Origin: Jiangella endophytica
GTDB taxonomy: Bacteria > Actinomycetota > Actinomycetes > Jiangellales > Jiangellaceae
DNA length: 64,000 nt
NCBI RefSeq assembly: GCF_003427025.1
Contig: NZ_QVAI01000015.1
Location: 62,001-126,000, forward strand
Reading direction: 5' to 3'
Made by a program: the position numbers and the translations under genes. The notes below the pieces were generated by a model. It was not told the origin of the DNA and made no database searches. It saw only the letters and a program-made list of their open reading frames with translations. This document shows, one piece after another, positions 42,240 to 50,628 of the stretch. Positions within the stretch are counted from its first letter, which is position 1, and every line of letters begins with the position of its first letter.

Positions 42240-43793
42240 ATGCCCGTTTCGCCGATTCAGTCCCGCCTGATCGCCCGCCGCACGCTGTTGCGGGCCGGGT
42301 TCCTCGCGGCCGGCGCGATCGCCGGCGCGCCCCTGCTCAGCGCCTGTGGTTCCGGGAGCGGCGAGAGCACGGGTGGCGACGGGACCGGCAAGATCACGCT
42401 CGGCACGACGAAGATCATGCAGTTCGATCCCTATCTCACCAACACCGACATCCACATCCACTCCTTCTACACGTACCTGCTCGACTACCCGCCGGACGGC
42501 ACGTACGAGCCCACCCCGGCCGGGGCCGAGAAGTGGGAGTTCGCGCCCGACCACGCGTCGGTGACCATCACGCTCCGCCAGGCGACCTTCCATTCGGGGG
42601 AACCGGTCACCTCCGCCGACGTCGTGGCCGGTGTCCAGCGGGCCCAGGATCCGGACGCCGCGTTCACCCTCGCCCAGCCGACCGCGTTCATCGCCGCGGC
42701 GACGGCGGTCGACGAGCGGACCGTGCGGCTGGACTTCAAGCAACCCACCCCCGAGTCGCTGGTACTCGACTGGATGTTCGCCTTTCCGCTGGTGCTGGCG
42801 GCCAGCAACACCCCGGCGCAGCTGGAGCACGAGCCGGCCGGCTCCGGCCCGTTCCGGCTGGCCGACTTCCGGCGCGACCAGCGCCTCGTGCTGGAGAAGA
42901 ACCCCGACTTCTGGGACTCCGGCATGCCGTACCTGGACGAGGTGGAGTACCGCTTCTTCACCGACGAGGACGCGTTGATCGCCGGGCTGGAATCGGGCTC
43001 GGTCGACGGAGCCGCCTACATCGGGTTCCGCCACGCCGACCGGCTGCGCGACCGGTTCACGCTGGTGGAGGGCAACGGCCGGATGTCGCTGTTCTTCATG
43101 AACGCCGTCATCCCGCCCTTCGACAACAAGCTCCTGCGACAGGCGCTCGCGCTGGCGATCGATCGCGACCGCATCATCGAGCAGGTCAACTTCGGCATCG
43201 GCGACCCGGTCTACACGGCCTTCATGCCGTCCTCGCCCGCGTTCGACCCGGCCTACCTCGACACGGGCGCGTTCGACCTGGACGCCGCCGCGGCCCTGCT
43301 GGAGCAGTCCGGCGACGTGCGCAACGCCGTCGCGGGCGTGACGTCGGGGAGCCCGTCGGTCCAGTCGCTCGAGATCATCCAGGCGGACCTGAAGAAGATC
43401 GGTTTCGACCTGGAGATCGCCCCGCAGGAGGAGGCGGCCTACCTCGAGGCGCTGTTCGCCAGCGAGCTGCAGTGCACCGTCGCCTTCCAGCCGAACAACC
43501 TGCAGAGCCCGTCGCTGATCGCCCGCGGCCGGCAGATGCTGACCACCGAGGCGAACACCACGTTCGGCCCCAACGTGCCGCCGGCCTACGTCGCCGCCGT
43601 GGCCGCGGCCGGATCGGCGATGACGCCCGAGGACCAGGAGGCCGCCTACGCCGCGCTGAACAGCACCCTCGCCGACGAGGCGTGGGCGATCGGCATCTCG
43701 ACCGTGCCGTCCCTGTTCGCGCTGGACAAGCGCATCACCGGGCTGGTCACCGACTCCCGCGACTTCGTCGACCTCACCCAGACCAAGGGCTGA
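42240..43793 (+). CDS. ABC substrate-binding lipoprotein, DppA/OppA (SBP_bac_5) family
   Basis: A 517-aa binding protein. The N-terminus shows a twin-arginine motif (ARRTLLRAGF) and lipobox LLSAC, suggesting Tat export and lipid anchoring. SBP_bac_5 features include WEFAPDHASVTITLRQATFHSGEPVTSADVV split by domain boundaries, and ALAIDRDRIIEQVNFG. It is shorter than many peptide-binding DppA proteins. Neighbouring lyase, sialidases and sulfatase suggest a sugar-acid or small oligosaccharide ligand. ATG 42240 has GGGAGG upstream. Confidence 0.9.
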   Translation: MPVSPIQSRLIARRTLLRAGFLAAGAIAGAPLLSACGSGSGESTGGDGTGKITLGTTKIMQFDPYLTNTDIHIHSFYTYLLDYPPDGTYEPTPAGAEKWEFAPDHASVTITLRQATFHSGEPVTSADVVAGVQRAQDPDAAFTLAQPTAFIAAATAVDERTVRLDFKQPTPESLVLDWMFAFPLVLAASNTPAQLEHEPAGSGPFRLADFRRDQRLVLEKNPDFWDSGMPYLDEVEYRFFTDEDALIAGLESGSVDGAAYIGFRHADRLRDRFTLVEGNGRMSLFFMNAVIPPFDNKLLRQALALAIDRDRIIEQVNFGIGDPVYTAFMPSSPAFDPAYLDTGAFDLDAAAALLEQSGDVRNAVAGVTSGSPSVQSLEIIQADLKKIGFDLEIAPQEEAAYLEALFASELQCTVAFQPNNLQSPSLIARGRQMLTTEANTTFGPNVPPAYVAAVAAAGSAMTPEDQEAAYAALNSTLADEAWAIGISTVPSLFALDKRITGLVTDSRDFVDLTQTKG

Positions 43794-43810
43794 CCTGCCG
43801 CAGGCACCTG

Positions 43811-43830
43811 CGCCCGTCCGCAGACGGGCG
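43811..43830 (+). other. 8-bp perfect hairpin between binding protein and lyase genes
   Basis: CGCCCGTC (43811-43818) pairs with GACGGGCG (43823-43830) around a 4-base loop, in the 53-base gap after the binding-protein gene. Such hairpins often stabilise the upstream mRNA, so that binding protein is made in excess over downstream enzymes. Full termination is unlikely, as the lyase shares the operon. Confidence 0.45.
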
Positions 43831-43846
43831 ACGAGAAAGGAACCAC

Positions 43847-44779
43847 ATGACCGGGTTGCGCTACTCCACCGACGGCCCCGACATGGCGCTGCTCACCGCC
43901 GTGTTCACCCCCTTCACCGAGACCGGCGAGGTCGACCTCGACACCGTGGCGAAGCAGGCCGACGCCCTGCTCGGGTGGGGTTCCGCGGCGGCCTACATCG
44001 GGGGCACCGCCGGTGAGGGCGCCTCGCTCTCGACGGCGGAACGGATGGCGCTGGCCGAGCGGTGGTGCGAGGTCGCGGACGGACGGCTCGACGTCATCGT
44101 CCACGTGGGCCACGCCAGCCTCACCGAGGCCCGCCGGCTGGCGGCGCACGCCGAGTCCGTGGGCGCGCGGGCGATCTCGTCGGTCGCGCCCTACTTCCAC
44201 CGTCCGGACACGGTGGCGGCGCTGGTCGACGCCTGCGCCGCCATCGCCGACGCCGCGCCGACGCTGCCGTTCACCTATTACCACATCCCCTCGATGACCG
44301 GGGTCGACCTGCGGGCCAGCGACGTGCTCGTGGTCGCCCGGGAGAGGATCCCGACGTTCGCCGGCGTCAAGTTCGCCCACAACGACATGGTCGACCTGCA
44401 ACGCTGCCTGCACCTCGCCGGCGCGGACCACGAGGTGTTCGTCGGCGTCGCCAAGCTGGTGCTCGCCGCGTGGCAGTGGGGCGCGCGGGCGGCCATCGGG
44501 TCGGTGTACAACTTCGCCGGTCCGCTGTTCCGGCGGCTGCTCGAGCACGCCGCCCGTGGTGAGCTGGAGCAGGCACGAGCCGCCCAGCAGCTGGCGCAGC
44601 AGGTCATCGACACCGCGTCGCGGTACGGCGGGGAACTGGCCGGCTTCAAGGCGCTCGGCGCGCTGACCGGTGTCGACTGCGGCGGGTGCCGCCCGCCGCT
44701 GGTGTCGCCCGGCCCGGAGCAGCTGGCCGTGCTGCGCGCCGAGGTGACGGAGCTCGGCTTCCTCGGCGAGAGCCGCTGA
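43847..44779 (+). CDS. N-acetylneuraminate lyase / dihydrodipicolinate synthase family aldolase
   Basis: A 310-aa class I aldolase barrel. Carboxylate-binding loop GGTAGEGAS (residues 52-60), catalytic tyrosine in TYYHIPSMTGV (about Y145) and Schiff-base K175 in FAGVKFAHND. The YYHIP form is found in N-acetylneuraminate lyases more than in DapA, and the gene sits amid sialidases. It would cleave an imported sialic acid or similar 2-keto-3-deoxy acid to pyruvate and a sugar. No nanE or nanK is present nearby. ATG 43847 after GAAAGGA. Confidence 0.87.
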   Translation: MTGLRYSTDGPDMALLTAVFTPFTETGEVDLDTVAKQADALLGWGSAAAYIGGTAGEGASLSTAERMALAERWCEVADGRLDVIVHVGHASLTEARRLAAHAESVGARAISSVAPYFHRPDTVAALVDACAAIADAAPTLPFTYYHIPSMTGVDLRASDVLVVARERIPTFAGVKFAHNDMVDLQRCLHLAGADHEVFVGVAKLVLAAWQWGARAAIGSVYNFAGPLFRRLLEHAARGELEQARAAQQLAQQVIDTASRYGGELAGFKALGALTGVDCGGCRPPLVSPGPEQLAVLRAEVTELGFLGESR

Positions 44780-44781
44780 CG

Positions 44782-46236
44782 GTGACGAACGTCCTGATCA
44801 TCCAGGCCGACCAGTTCCGGGCGGACTGTCTCGGCGTGGCCGGGAACCCCGATGTGCGGACCCCGCAGCTGGACCGGCTGGCCGGTGACGGCGTGCGCCA
44901 CCGCGAGGCGTACTGCTCGTTCCCGGTCTGTACCCCGTCGCGGTACTCGCTGCTGACCGGGCTGCACGTCCGTCAGCACGGCGGCTGGACGAACCGCTGC
45001 ACCCTCGCGCCGGGCATCGACACCTTCCCGCGGGCGCTGCGGCGGGCGGGGTACCGCACGGCCGCCGTCGGCAAGATGCACTTCACGCCGACCTACCTCG
45101 ACGTCGGCTACGACCAGCTGGAGCTGGCCGAGCAGGACGGTCCCGGCCGGTACGACGACGACTATCACCGGGAGCTGGCCGCGGCAGGGCTGGCGCCGGT
45201 GACCGACCTGATCGACCAGGAGCACGAGTTCCGCGCGACCGCACCGCCGTCCTACTGGGACACGTACGGCACCGGCCGGTCGAACCTGCCGGAGGAGTGG
45301 CACTCGACCAGCTGGATCGGTGAGCGGGCCCGACGTGTGCTCGCCGGCTGGACCGAGGCCGGCGATCAGCTGCTGCACGTGTCGTTCGTCAAGCCGCATC
45401 ACCCGTTCGACCCGCCCGCCGGCTGGGACGATGCGTACGACCCGGCGAAGCTGACCCCCCTGCCCGGCTGGACCGACACGATCCCGGCGGCCGACCAGCG
45501 GCACCAGCGGGAGTACTTCGACTACGAACCGCTGGACCTGCCGCGGCTGCGGCAGGTCATGGCGCACTACTACGCCACCATCACGCACCTCGATCACGAG
45601 GTGGGTCGCCTGCTCGACCTGCTGCGCCGGCGAGGGCTCTACGACGACACCCTCATCGTGTTCACGGCCGACCACGGCGAGTACCTCGGCTTCCACCACC
45701 TGCTGCTCAAGGACGGGCCGATGTACGACCCCGTGGTGAAGGTGCCGCTGCTGGTCAAGTTCCCGGGGCAGCTGCGATCCGGCGAGGTCTCCGACGCGCT
45801 GGTCTCGCTGATCGACGTCGCCCCGACGGTCCTGGCCACCTGCGGCCTGCGACCGCCGGCGCCGTTGCCGGGCACGGACCTGACCGATCCGGGGGCCGGG
45901 CACGACGCCGTCCTCGCCGAGGACCGCCGGCACGGCGTCGCGGGCATGATCCGGACCGGACGGCACAAGCTGCTCTGGTCCGACGTCGCCGGCGACGCCC
46001 TCTTCGACCTGGCCGCCGACCCGTACGAGCTGACGAACGTCGTCGACGACCCCGCGCACGACGACGCGTACCGCGACCTTCGCGAGGCCGCCGCCCGGTG
46101 GGCGCTGCACGACGCGACGCCACCCACCTACCTGGACCACGCCGCCCCGCAGCGCGGCGTGGTCACCGGGGACGACCGGGCGGCGCGGCAGGAGCTGTTC
46201 GCCGGCGCCGTCGAGAGGTACCGCACCGATCCCTGA
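44782..46236 (+). CDS. type I sulfatase (formylglycine-dependent), cytoplasmic
   Basis: A 484-aa arylsulfatase-superfamily enzyme. Metal ligands in IIQADQFRADCLG (D10, Q11) and FTADHGEYLGFHH. The maturation motif C-T-P-S-R lies at residues 50-54 (PVCTPSRYSLLTG), with C50 to be converted to formylglycine by an FGE encoded elsewhere. No signal peptide is seen, so it desulfates an imported sugar. GTG 44782 starts 2 bases after the lyase stop, implying coupled translation and a shared substrate route. Confidence 0.9.
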   Translation: MTNVLIIQADQFRADCLGVAGNPDVRTPQLDRLAGDGVRHREAYCSFPVCTPSRYSLLTGLHVRQHGGWTNRCTLAPGIDTFPRALRRAGYRTAAVGKMHFTPTYLDVGYDQLELAEQDGPGRYDDDYHRELAAAGLAPVTDLIDQEHEFRATAPPSYWDTYGTGRSNLPEEWHSTSWIGERARRVLAGWTEAGDQLLHVSFVKPHHPFDPPAGWDDAYDPAKLTPLPGWTDTIPAADQRHQREYFDYEPLDLPRLRQVMAHYYATITHLDHEVGRLLDLLRRRGLYDDTLIVFTADHGEYLGFHHLLLKDGPMYDPVVKVPLLVKFPGQLRSGEVSDALVSLIDVAPTVLATCGLRPPAPLPGTDLTDPGAGHDAVLAEDRRHGVAGMIRTGRHKLLWSDVAGDALFDLAADPYELTNVVDDPAHDDAYRDLREAAARWALHDATPPTYLDHAAPQRGVVTGDDRAARQELFAGAVERYRTDP

Positions 46237-46264
46237 CTCTCGACGAAGAGAGGACCCGACGATC

Positions 46265-46888
46265 GTGACCACTCATCGTTCGACCCGATTCCGTGCGGCG
46301 CTGGTCGCCGCCGTCGTGAGCGCCACGGCGCTGACCTCGCTGCAGAGTGCCCCCGCGTCGTCCGGCGCCGCCACCGTGGACCCGTTCGAGGACCGCACCA
46401 CCGTCCTGTTCAGCAGCCCGAACGTGCCGTCCGGGTGCTACCGCATCCCGGCGATCGTCCAGGCGGCGGACGGCTCGCTGCTGGCCTTCGCCGAGCGACG
46501 GATGCACACCTGTGCCGACAAGTCCCACATCCGGACAGTGGTCCGGCGGCTGCCGCCGGGCACCACCGAGTGGCTGCCGGAGCAGACGGTGGTCCGTGGC
46601 GAGGCCGGCGATCCGCAGGCCCCGGCGACGCGTGGAAACCCCGGCCCCGCGGTGTACCGGCGGCTGCCGGGCGCACCGCCGACCGACGCGCCGGACGGCC
46701 CGATCGTCCTGCTGGGCACGCAGCTGGACGGCGCGGACCGGCTGCACGGCGCGCTGGACGAGTTCCGCGTGTACGACCGGGCGCTCACCGGCGCCGAGCT
46801 GACCCGGCTGCGCACCCGCAACGCCAACGGCATCCCGGGCCTCACCGCCCACCTGCCGATGAACGCCGTCGTCCCGCCCGCCACCTGA
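46265..46888 (+). pseudogene. internally deleted sialidase (in-frame mini-sialidase)
   Basis: A 207-aa frame with intact start (GTG 46265), signal peptide and stop. Residues 40-150 match the first propeller blade of the sialidases (GCYRIPAIVQAADGSLLAFAERR, then RGNPGPAVYRRL and IVLLGT). The sequence then jumps to the last LamG strands (LHGALDEFRVYDRALTGAEL to LTAHLPMNAV). Roughly 400 residues seen in relatives are missing, including all Asp boxes and the YSDL tyrosine. It cannot be an active sialidase. It might persist as a secreted binding fragment, or be a decaying gene. Confidence 0.8.
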
Positions 46889-46902
46889 GAGAGGTGCTCA
46901 CG

Positions 46903-49900
46903 ATGCGTGCTGTCCTGGCCGTGACGTCCGTCGTCGCGTCGCTGATCGGAGGCGTCCTGGTCGCCGAGCCCTCGACGGAGGCGGCCGCGCCGGCCTCCGC
47001 CGAGCTCGCTCCCGTACTGACAGCCTCGACGTTCGCCGACCCGCCGCCGCAGGTGCGGCCGAAGTACCGCTGGTGGATGCCGATGGCCTTCACCTCGGAC
47101 GAGCAGTTGAGCGCGGAGCTCGCCGACGTGCAGGCCATCGGCGCCGGCGGCGCCGAGGTCGCGACGACCCCGGCCGTCGGCCCCCGGGCGTCGGACCCCG
47201 AGTTCCTCGCCGAGTACGGCTGGGGCTCGCCGCTCTGGGAGCGGAAGGTCCGGACGATGCTGGAGACCGCGGACGAGCTCGACCTGGCCCTGGACTTCAC
47301 CATCGGTCCGCGGTGGCCGGCGATCGTCCCGACGGTCACCGACATCGACGATCCACGGGCGTCGCAACAACTGGTGTTCTCGCACGCCTTCGTCCAGGGC
47401 GGCACGACGTACGACGGCGCCCTGCCGGCCAACTACAGCCCTCGGCCCCCGACTGGCGCGAAGCGCACGCTGGTCGCCGCGGTGCTCGCACGCTGCGCGG
47501 ACGCGGCGTGCGACAGCCAGAGCGGCACCGTGATGCTCGATCGGGACAGCGTGCGTGACCTCACCGGGACCGTGGGGGAGGACGGCACGCTCGGCATCGA
47601 CGTGCCGGGCGGCCCCGGCGACACGTACGTGCTGATCGGCTTCTTCCAGACCGCCGCTGGCCAGGTACGCAACGACTTCACCACGACCAAGCGGAACTAC
47701 GTCCTCGACCACCTCAGCGAGCAGGGCGTGCGGGCGACGACGGAGTTCTACGACGCGTCGATCCTCACACCCGCGGTGCGCGAGGCGCTCGGCGCCGTCG
47801 GCCGGGTCGACCTCTTCGAGGACTCGCTCGAACTGGGCGCGTCACAACTGTGGACGTGGGACTTCGCCGAGGAGTGGGAGCGGAGGCGCGGCTACTCACC
47901 CGTCTCGGTGCTCCCGGCGCTGGCCGGCGCCGGGTCGAGCGGCCTGACCGACGCGGCGTTCTTCGACTTCACCGACGGCAGCGGCGCGCGGGTCCGCACC
48001 GACTACCGGCAGACGTGGAACGACCTGTACATCGACGCCCGCCTCGGCCCGCTGCGGCAGTGGGCGAACGAGCGCGGCATGTCGCTGCGCAGCCAGCCCT
48101 ACGGCGGGCCCATCGACACGCCGGAGGCCGCGACCCACGTCGACGTGCCCGAAGGGGAGTCGCTCGTCTTCTACGACAACATCGAGGCGTACCGCCTGGT
48201 GTCGGTCGGGGCGCACCTCAACGGCACACCCGTGGTGTCCAGCGAGTGCTGCGCGGCCCGGGAGAGCGTCTGGGCGTCGACCGCGGGCGGCTGGCGTGAC
48301 CCGGCCAACCTGCGCTCGGTGTACCGCGGCTACGCCGGCGGGGTGACACAGGTGGTGTGGCACGGCTACCCGTACCTGACGAAGGGGGAGGGGACGGCCG
48401 ACCAGGCGGTGTGGCCGGGCATGTCCTACGGCGGCAACACCTCGTTCGCCGAGGCGTGGGGCGCCAAGGGCGGCCCGAACTGGACGGACTACCGCGCGAT
48501 CAACGACCACCTGGGCCGGCTGCAACTGGTGCTACGGCAGGGCCGGCCGGATTTCGACGTGGCGCTGTACCTGCAGGACTTCGGTCTGCGCTCGCCGGCG
48601 ACACGGCTGACCGGGCCGGGTGCGCTGCTGGAGAGCGACTCGCCGCTGGCGCAGCGGGGCTACACCTACGAGTACCTCAGCCCGGCCCACCTGCGGCTGC
48701 CCTCGGCTCGGGTGGCGGACGGGCGGCTGTTCCCGGAGACCGGCGGCTACCGGGCGATCGTCCTCGCGAACCAGACGACGATGGCGGTGGACACCGCGCG
48801 CCGCCTGCTCGACCTGGCCGAGGACGGCCTGCCGGTCGTCGTCGTGGGCGACCTCCCCTCGGCGACGCCGGGCTTCCGCGACGCGGCGGCGCAGGACGCC
48901 GAACTGCGTCGCGTGCTGACCGAGCTGACCGAGCAGCCCGCCGTGCACCGGGTCGCCGACCTCGCCGCGGTGCCGGACCTGCTCGCCGGTCTCGGCGTGA
49001 GCCCGGCCGCCGCGCCCGCCACCGCCTCTGCCGACGTGCTGAGCGTGCGCCGCACCGACCCGGTCGCCGACTACTACTACCTGTTCAACCAGCGATCGTG
49101 GGCGACCGAGCAGCAGGTGACGCTCAGCGGCGACGGCCGGCCGTACGAGCTGGACACGTGGACCGGCGAGATCACCCCGCTCACCGACTACCGGCGGACG
49201 GCTGACGGCGTGGTCGTCGACGTCGCCCTCGAACCCGCCGACACCCGGGTCATCGCGTTGACCACGCGCGACGACGAGACGTTCCGCCCGCCGGCCGACG
49301 CCGGCGCCGGTCCCGTCGACGCCCGCAACGACGGGCTCGGCCCGGTGGTCCTGGACGACTGGACTCTCCAGGTCGAGAGCTGGAGCCGCGGCGAGTCCGG
49401 GCTGCCGGGCGACACCGGCCGGACGCAGCTCCCGGTGACGCCACTGGTCGCCGGCGACCACGGAGCGCTGCCGCCGTGGTCGGCCGTCACCCCGGCGACG
49501 GGCTACGACGTCGACCTCGGCGATGTGTCCGGCGTCGGGACCTACACGTCGACGTTCACCCTGGACGATTCGTGGGCCGGCGTGCGCACGGCCCAGCTCG
49601 ACCTGGGCGAGGTCGTCGACACCGCGACCGTCACCGTGAACGGGACCAGGATCCCGGCGCTCGACCCGCAGGACCTTCGGCACGTCGAGGTGGGCCACCT
49701 GCTGCGGGCGGGCGAGAACACGATGACGGTGCGCGTCGCGTCGACACTGCTCAACGCCGTCCGGGTGGCGCCGGGCACCGGCGCGGCCGGCCGTGCGCGC
49801 ATGGACTACGGGCTGCTCGGCCCGGTGCGGCTGACCCCGGTCGACGCACGGCAGCCCACCCTGACCGTCGAGGCGCTCGAACGCGAGCTGCCGCTGGCGG

Positions 49901-50628
49901 CCGGCGGCGCCAACCGGTCGCGCGTCCGCATCGTCAACCACTCGCCCCGGCCGGTCGTGGTGTCGGTCGACGTGACGGCCGGCGACGGCGTCGACGCCGC
50001 ACCGGAGCGACGGCGGCTGCCGGTCCCGGCACGGGCGGCGGTGACGACGACGGTGAGCCTGAGCGGCGGGAACGAGGCCGGCTCGTCCGATCTGCTGATC
50101 GATGTCGCGGCGTCCAACGGGGCCCGCGGACAGGCGCACGTGGCGCTGCGCCATTCCGGCAACCTGGCGCTCAACACGACCGGGAGCCCGTACCCGAGCG
50201 TCTGGGCATCGAGCTATCAGTATCAGCGTCCGCCGTCGTTCCTGAACGACGGGCAGACGTCGACGTTCTGGGCGTCGAACGGTCAGACGCCAGGAGAGGC
50301 GCCCACCGCCGAGCGGCCCCAGTTCGTCGCCGTGGACCTCGGGCTTCCGGCCGTGGTGCGGTCGGTGGGGACGAGTGGACGTGGCAACTGGGCGCCGCGG
50401 ACCTACGACGTGCAGACGTCCCTGGACGGCGAACGGTGGACGACCGTGGCGTCCGTGACGGATGCGCCGATGTCCAGCGCCCTCAACATCACGGCGGTCA
50501 CGCCGACGCAGGCGCGCCACGTGCGGCTGCACATCACCCAGGGGTGGTATCCGAGCAGCCCCGGTCTCAACACCCAGCTGGCCGAGTTCTCGGTCTACGC
50601 GGTCGCGGAGCCTGGAGGCCGCCGATGA
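46903..50628 (+). CDS. secreted GH106-like glycoside hydrolase with F5/8-type C domain, copy 1
   Basis: A 1241-aa exported enzyme. After a signal peptide (to about residue 28) comes the GH106-type opening TFADPPPQVRPKYRWWMPMAF with GAGGAEVA. Further on are LFEDSLELG and HVDVPEGESLVF in the catalytic region. A jelly-roll module (DVSGVGTYTSTFTLDD to ENTMTVRVASTLLNAVR) and a discoidin-like C-terminal domain (ALNTTGSPYPSVWASS to LNTQLAEFSVY) follow. Known GH106 enzymes are alpha-L-rhamnosidases. ATG 46903 after GAGAGGT. The DUF6351 gene overlaps its end by 4 bases. Confidence 0.85.
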   Translation: MRAVLAVTSVVASLIGGVLVAEPSTEAAAPASAELAPVLTASTFADPPPQVRPKYRWWMPMAFTSDEQLSAELADVQAIGAGGAEVATTPAVGPRASDPEFLAEYGWGSPLWERKVRTMLETADELDLALDFTIGPRWPAIVPTVTDIDDPRASQQLVFSHAFVQGGTTYDGALPANYSPRPPTGAKRTLVAAVLARCADAACDSQSGTVMLDRDSVRDLTGTVGEDGTLGIDVPGGPGDTYVLIGFFQTAAGQVRNDFTTTKRNYVLDHLSEQGVRATTEFYDASILTPAVREALGAVGRVDLFEDSLELGASQLWTWDFAEEWERRRGYSPVSVLPALAGAGSSGLTDAAFFDFTDGSGARVRTDYRQTWNDLYIDARLGPLRQWANERGMSLRSQPYGGPIDTPEAATHVDVPEGESLVFYDNIEAYRLVSVGAHLNGTPVVSSECCAARESVWASTAGGWRDPANLRSVYRGYAGGVTQVVWHGYPYLTKGEGTADQAVWPGMSYGGNTSFAEAWGAKGGPNWTDYRAINDHLGRLQLVLRQGRPDFDVALYLQDFGLRSPATRLTGPGALLESDSPLAQRGYTYEYLSPAHLRLPSARVADGRLFPETGGYRAIVLANQTTMAVDTARRLLDLAEDGLPVVVVGDLPSATPGFRDAAAQDAELRRVLTELTEQPAVHRVADLAAVPDLLAGLGVSPAAAPATASADVLSVRRTDPVADYYYLFNQRSWATEQQVTLSGDGRPYELDTWTGEITPLTDYRRTADGVVVDVALEPADTRVIALTTRDDETFRPPADAGAGPVDARNDGLGPVVLDDWTLQVESWSRGESGLPGDTGRTQLPVTPLVAGDHGALPPWSAVTPATGYDVDLGDVSGVGTYTSTFTLDDSWAGVRTAQLDLGEVVDTATVTVNGTRIPALDPQDLRHVEVGHLLRAGENTMTVRVASTLLNAVRVAPGTGAAGRARMDYGLLGPVRLTPVDARQPTLTVEALERELPLAAGGANRSRVRIVNHSPRPVVVSVDVTAGDGVDAAPERRRLPVPARAAVTTTVSLSGGNEAGSSDLLIDVAASNGARGQAHVALRHSGNLALNTTGSPYPSVWASSYQYQRPPSFLNDGQTSTFWASNGQTPGEAPTAERPQFVAVDLGLPAVVRSVGTSGRGNWAPRTYDVQTSLDGERWTTVASVTDAPMSSALNITAVTPTQARHVRLHITQGWYPSSPGLNTQLAEFSVYAVAEPGGRR

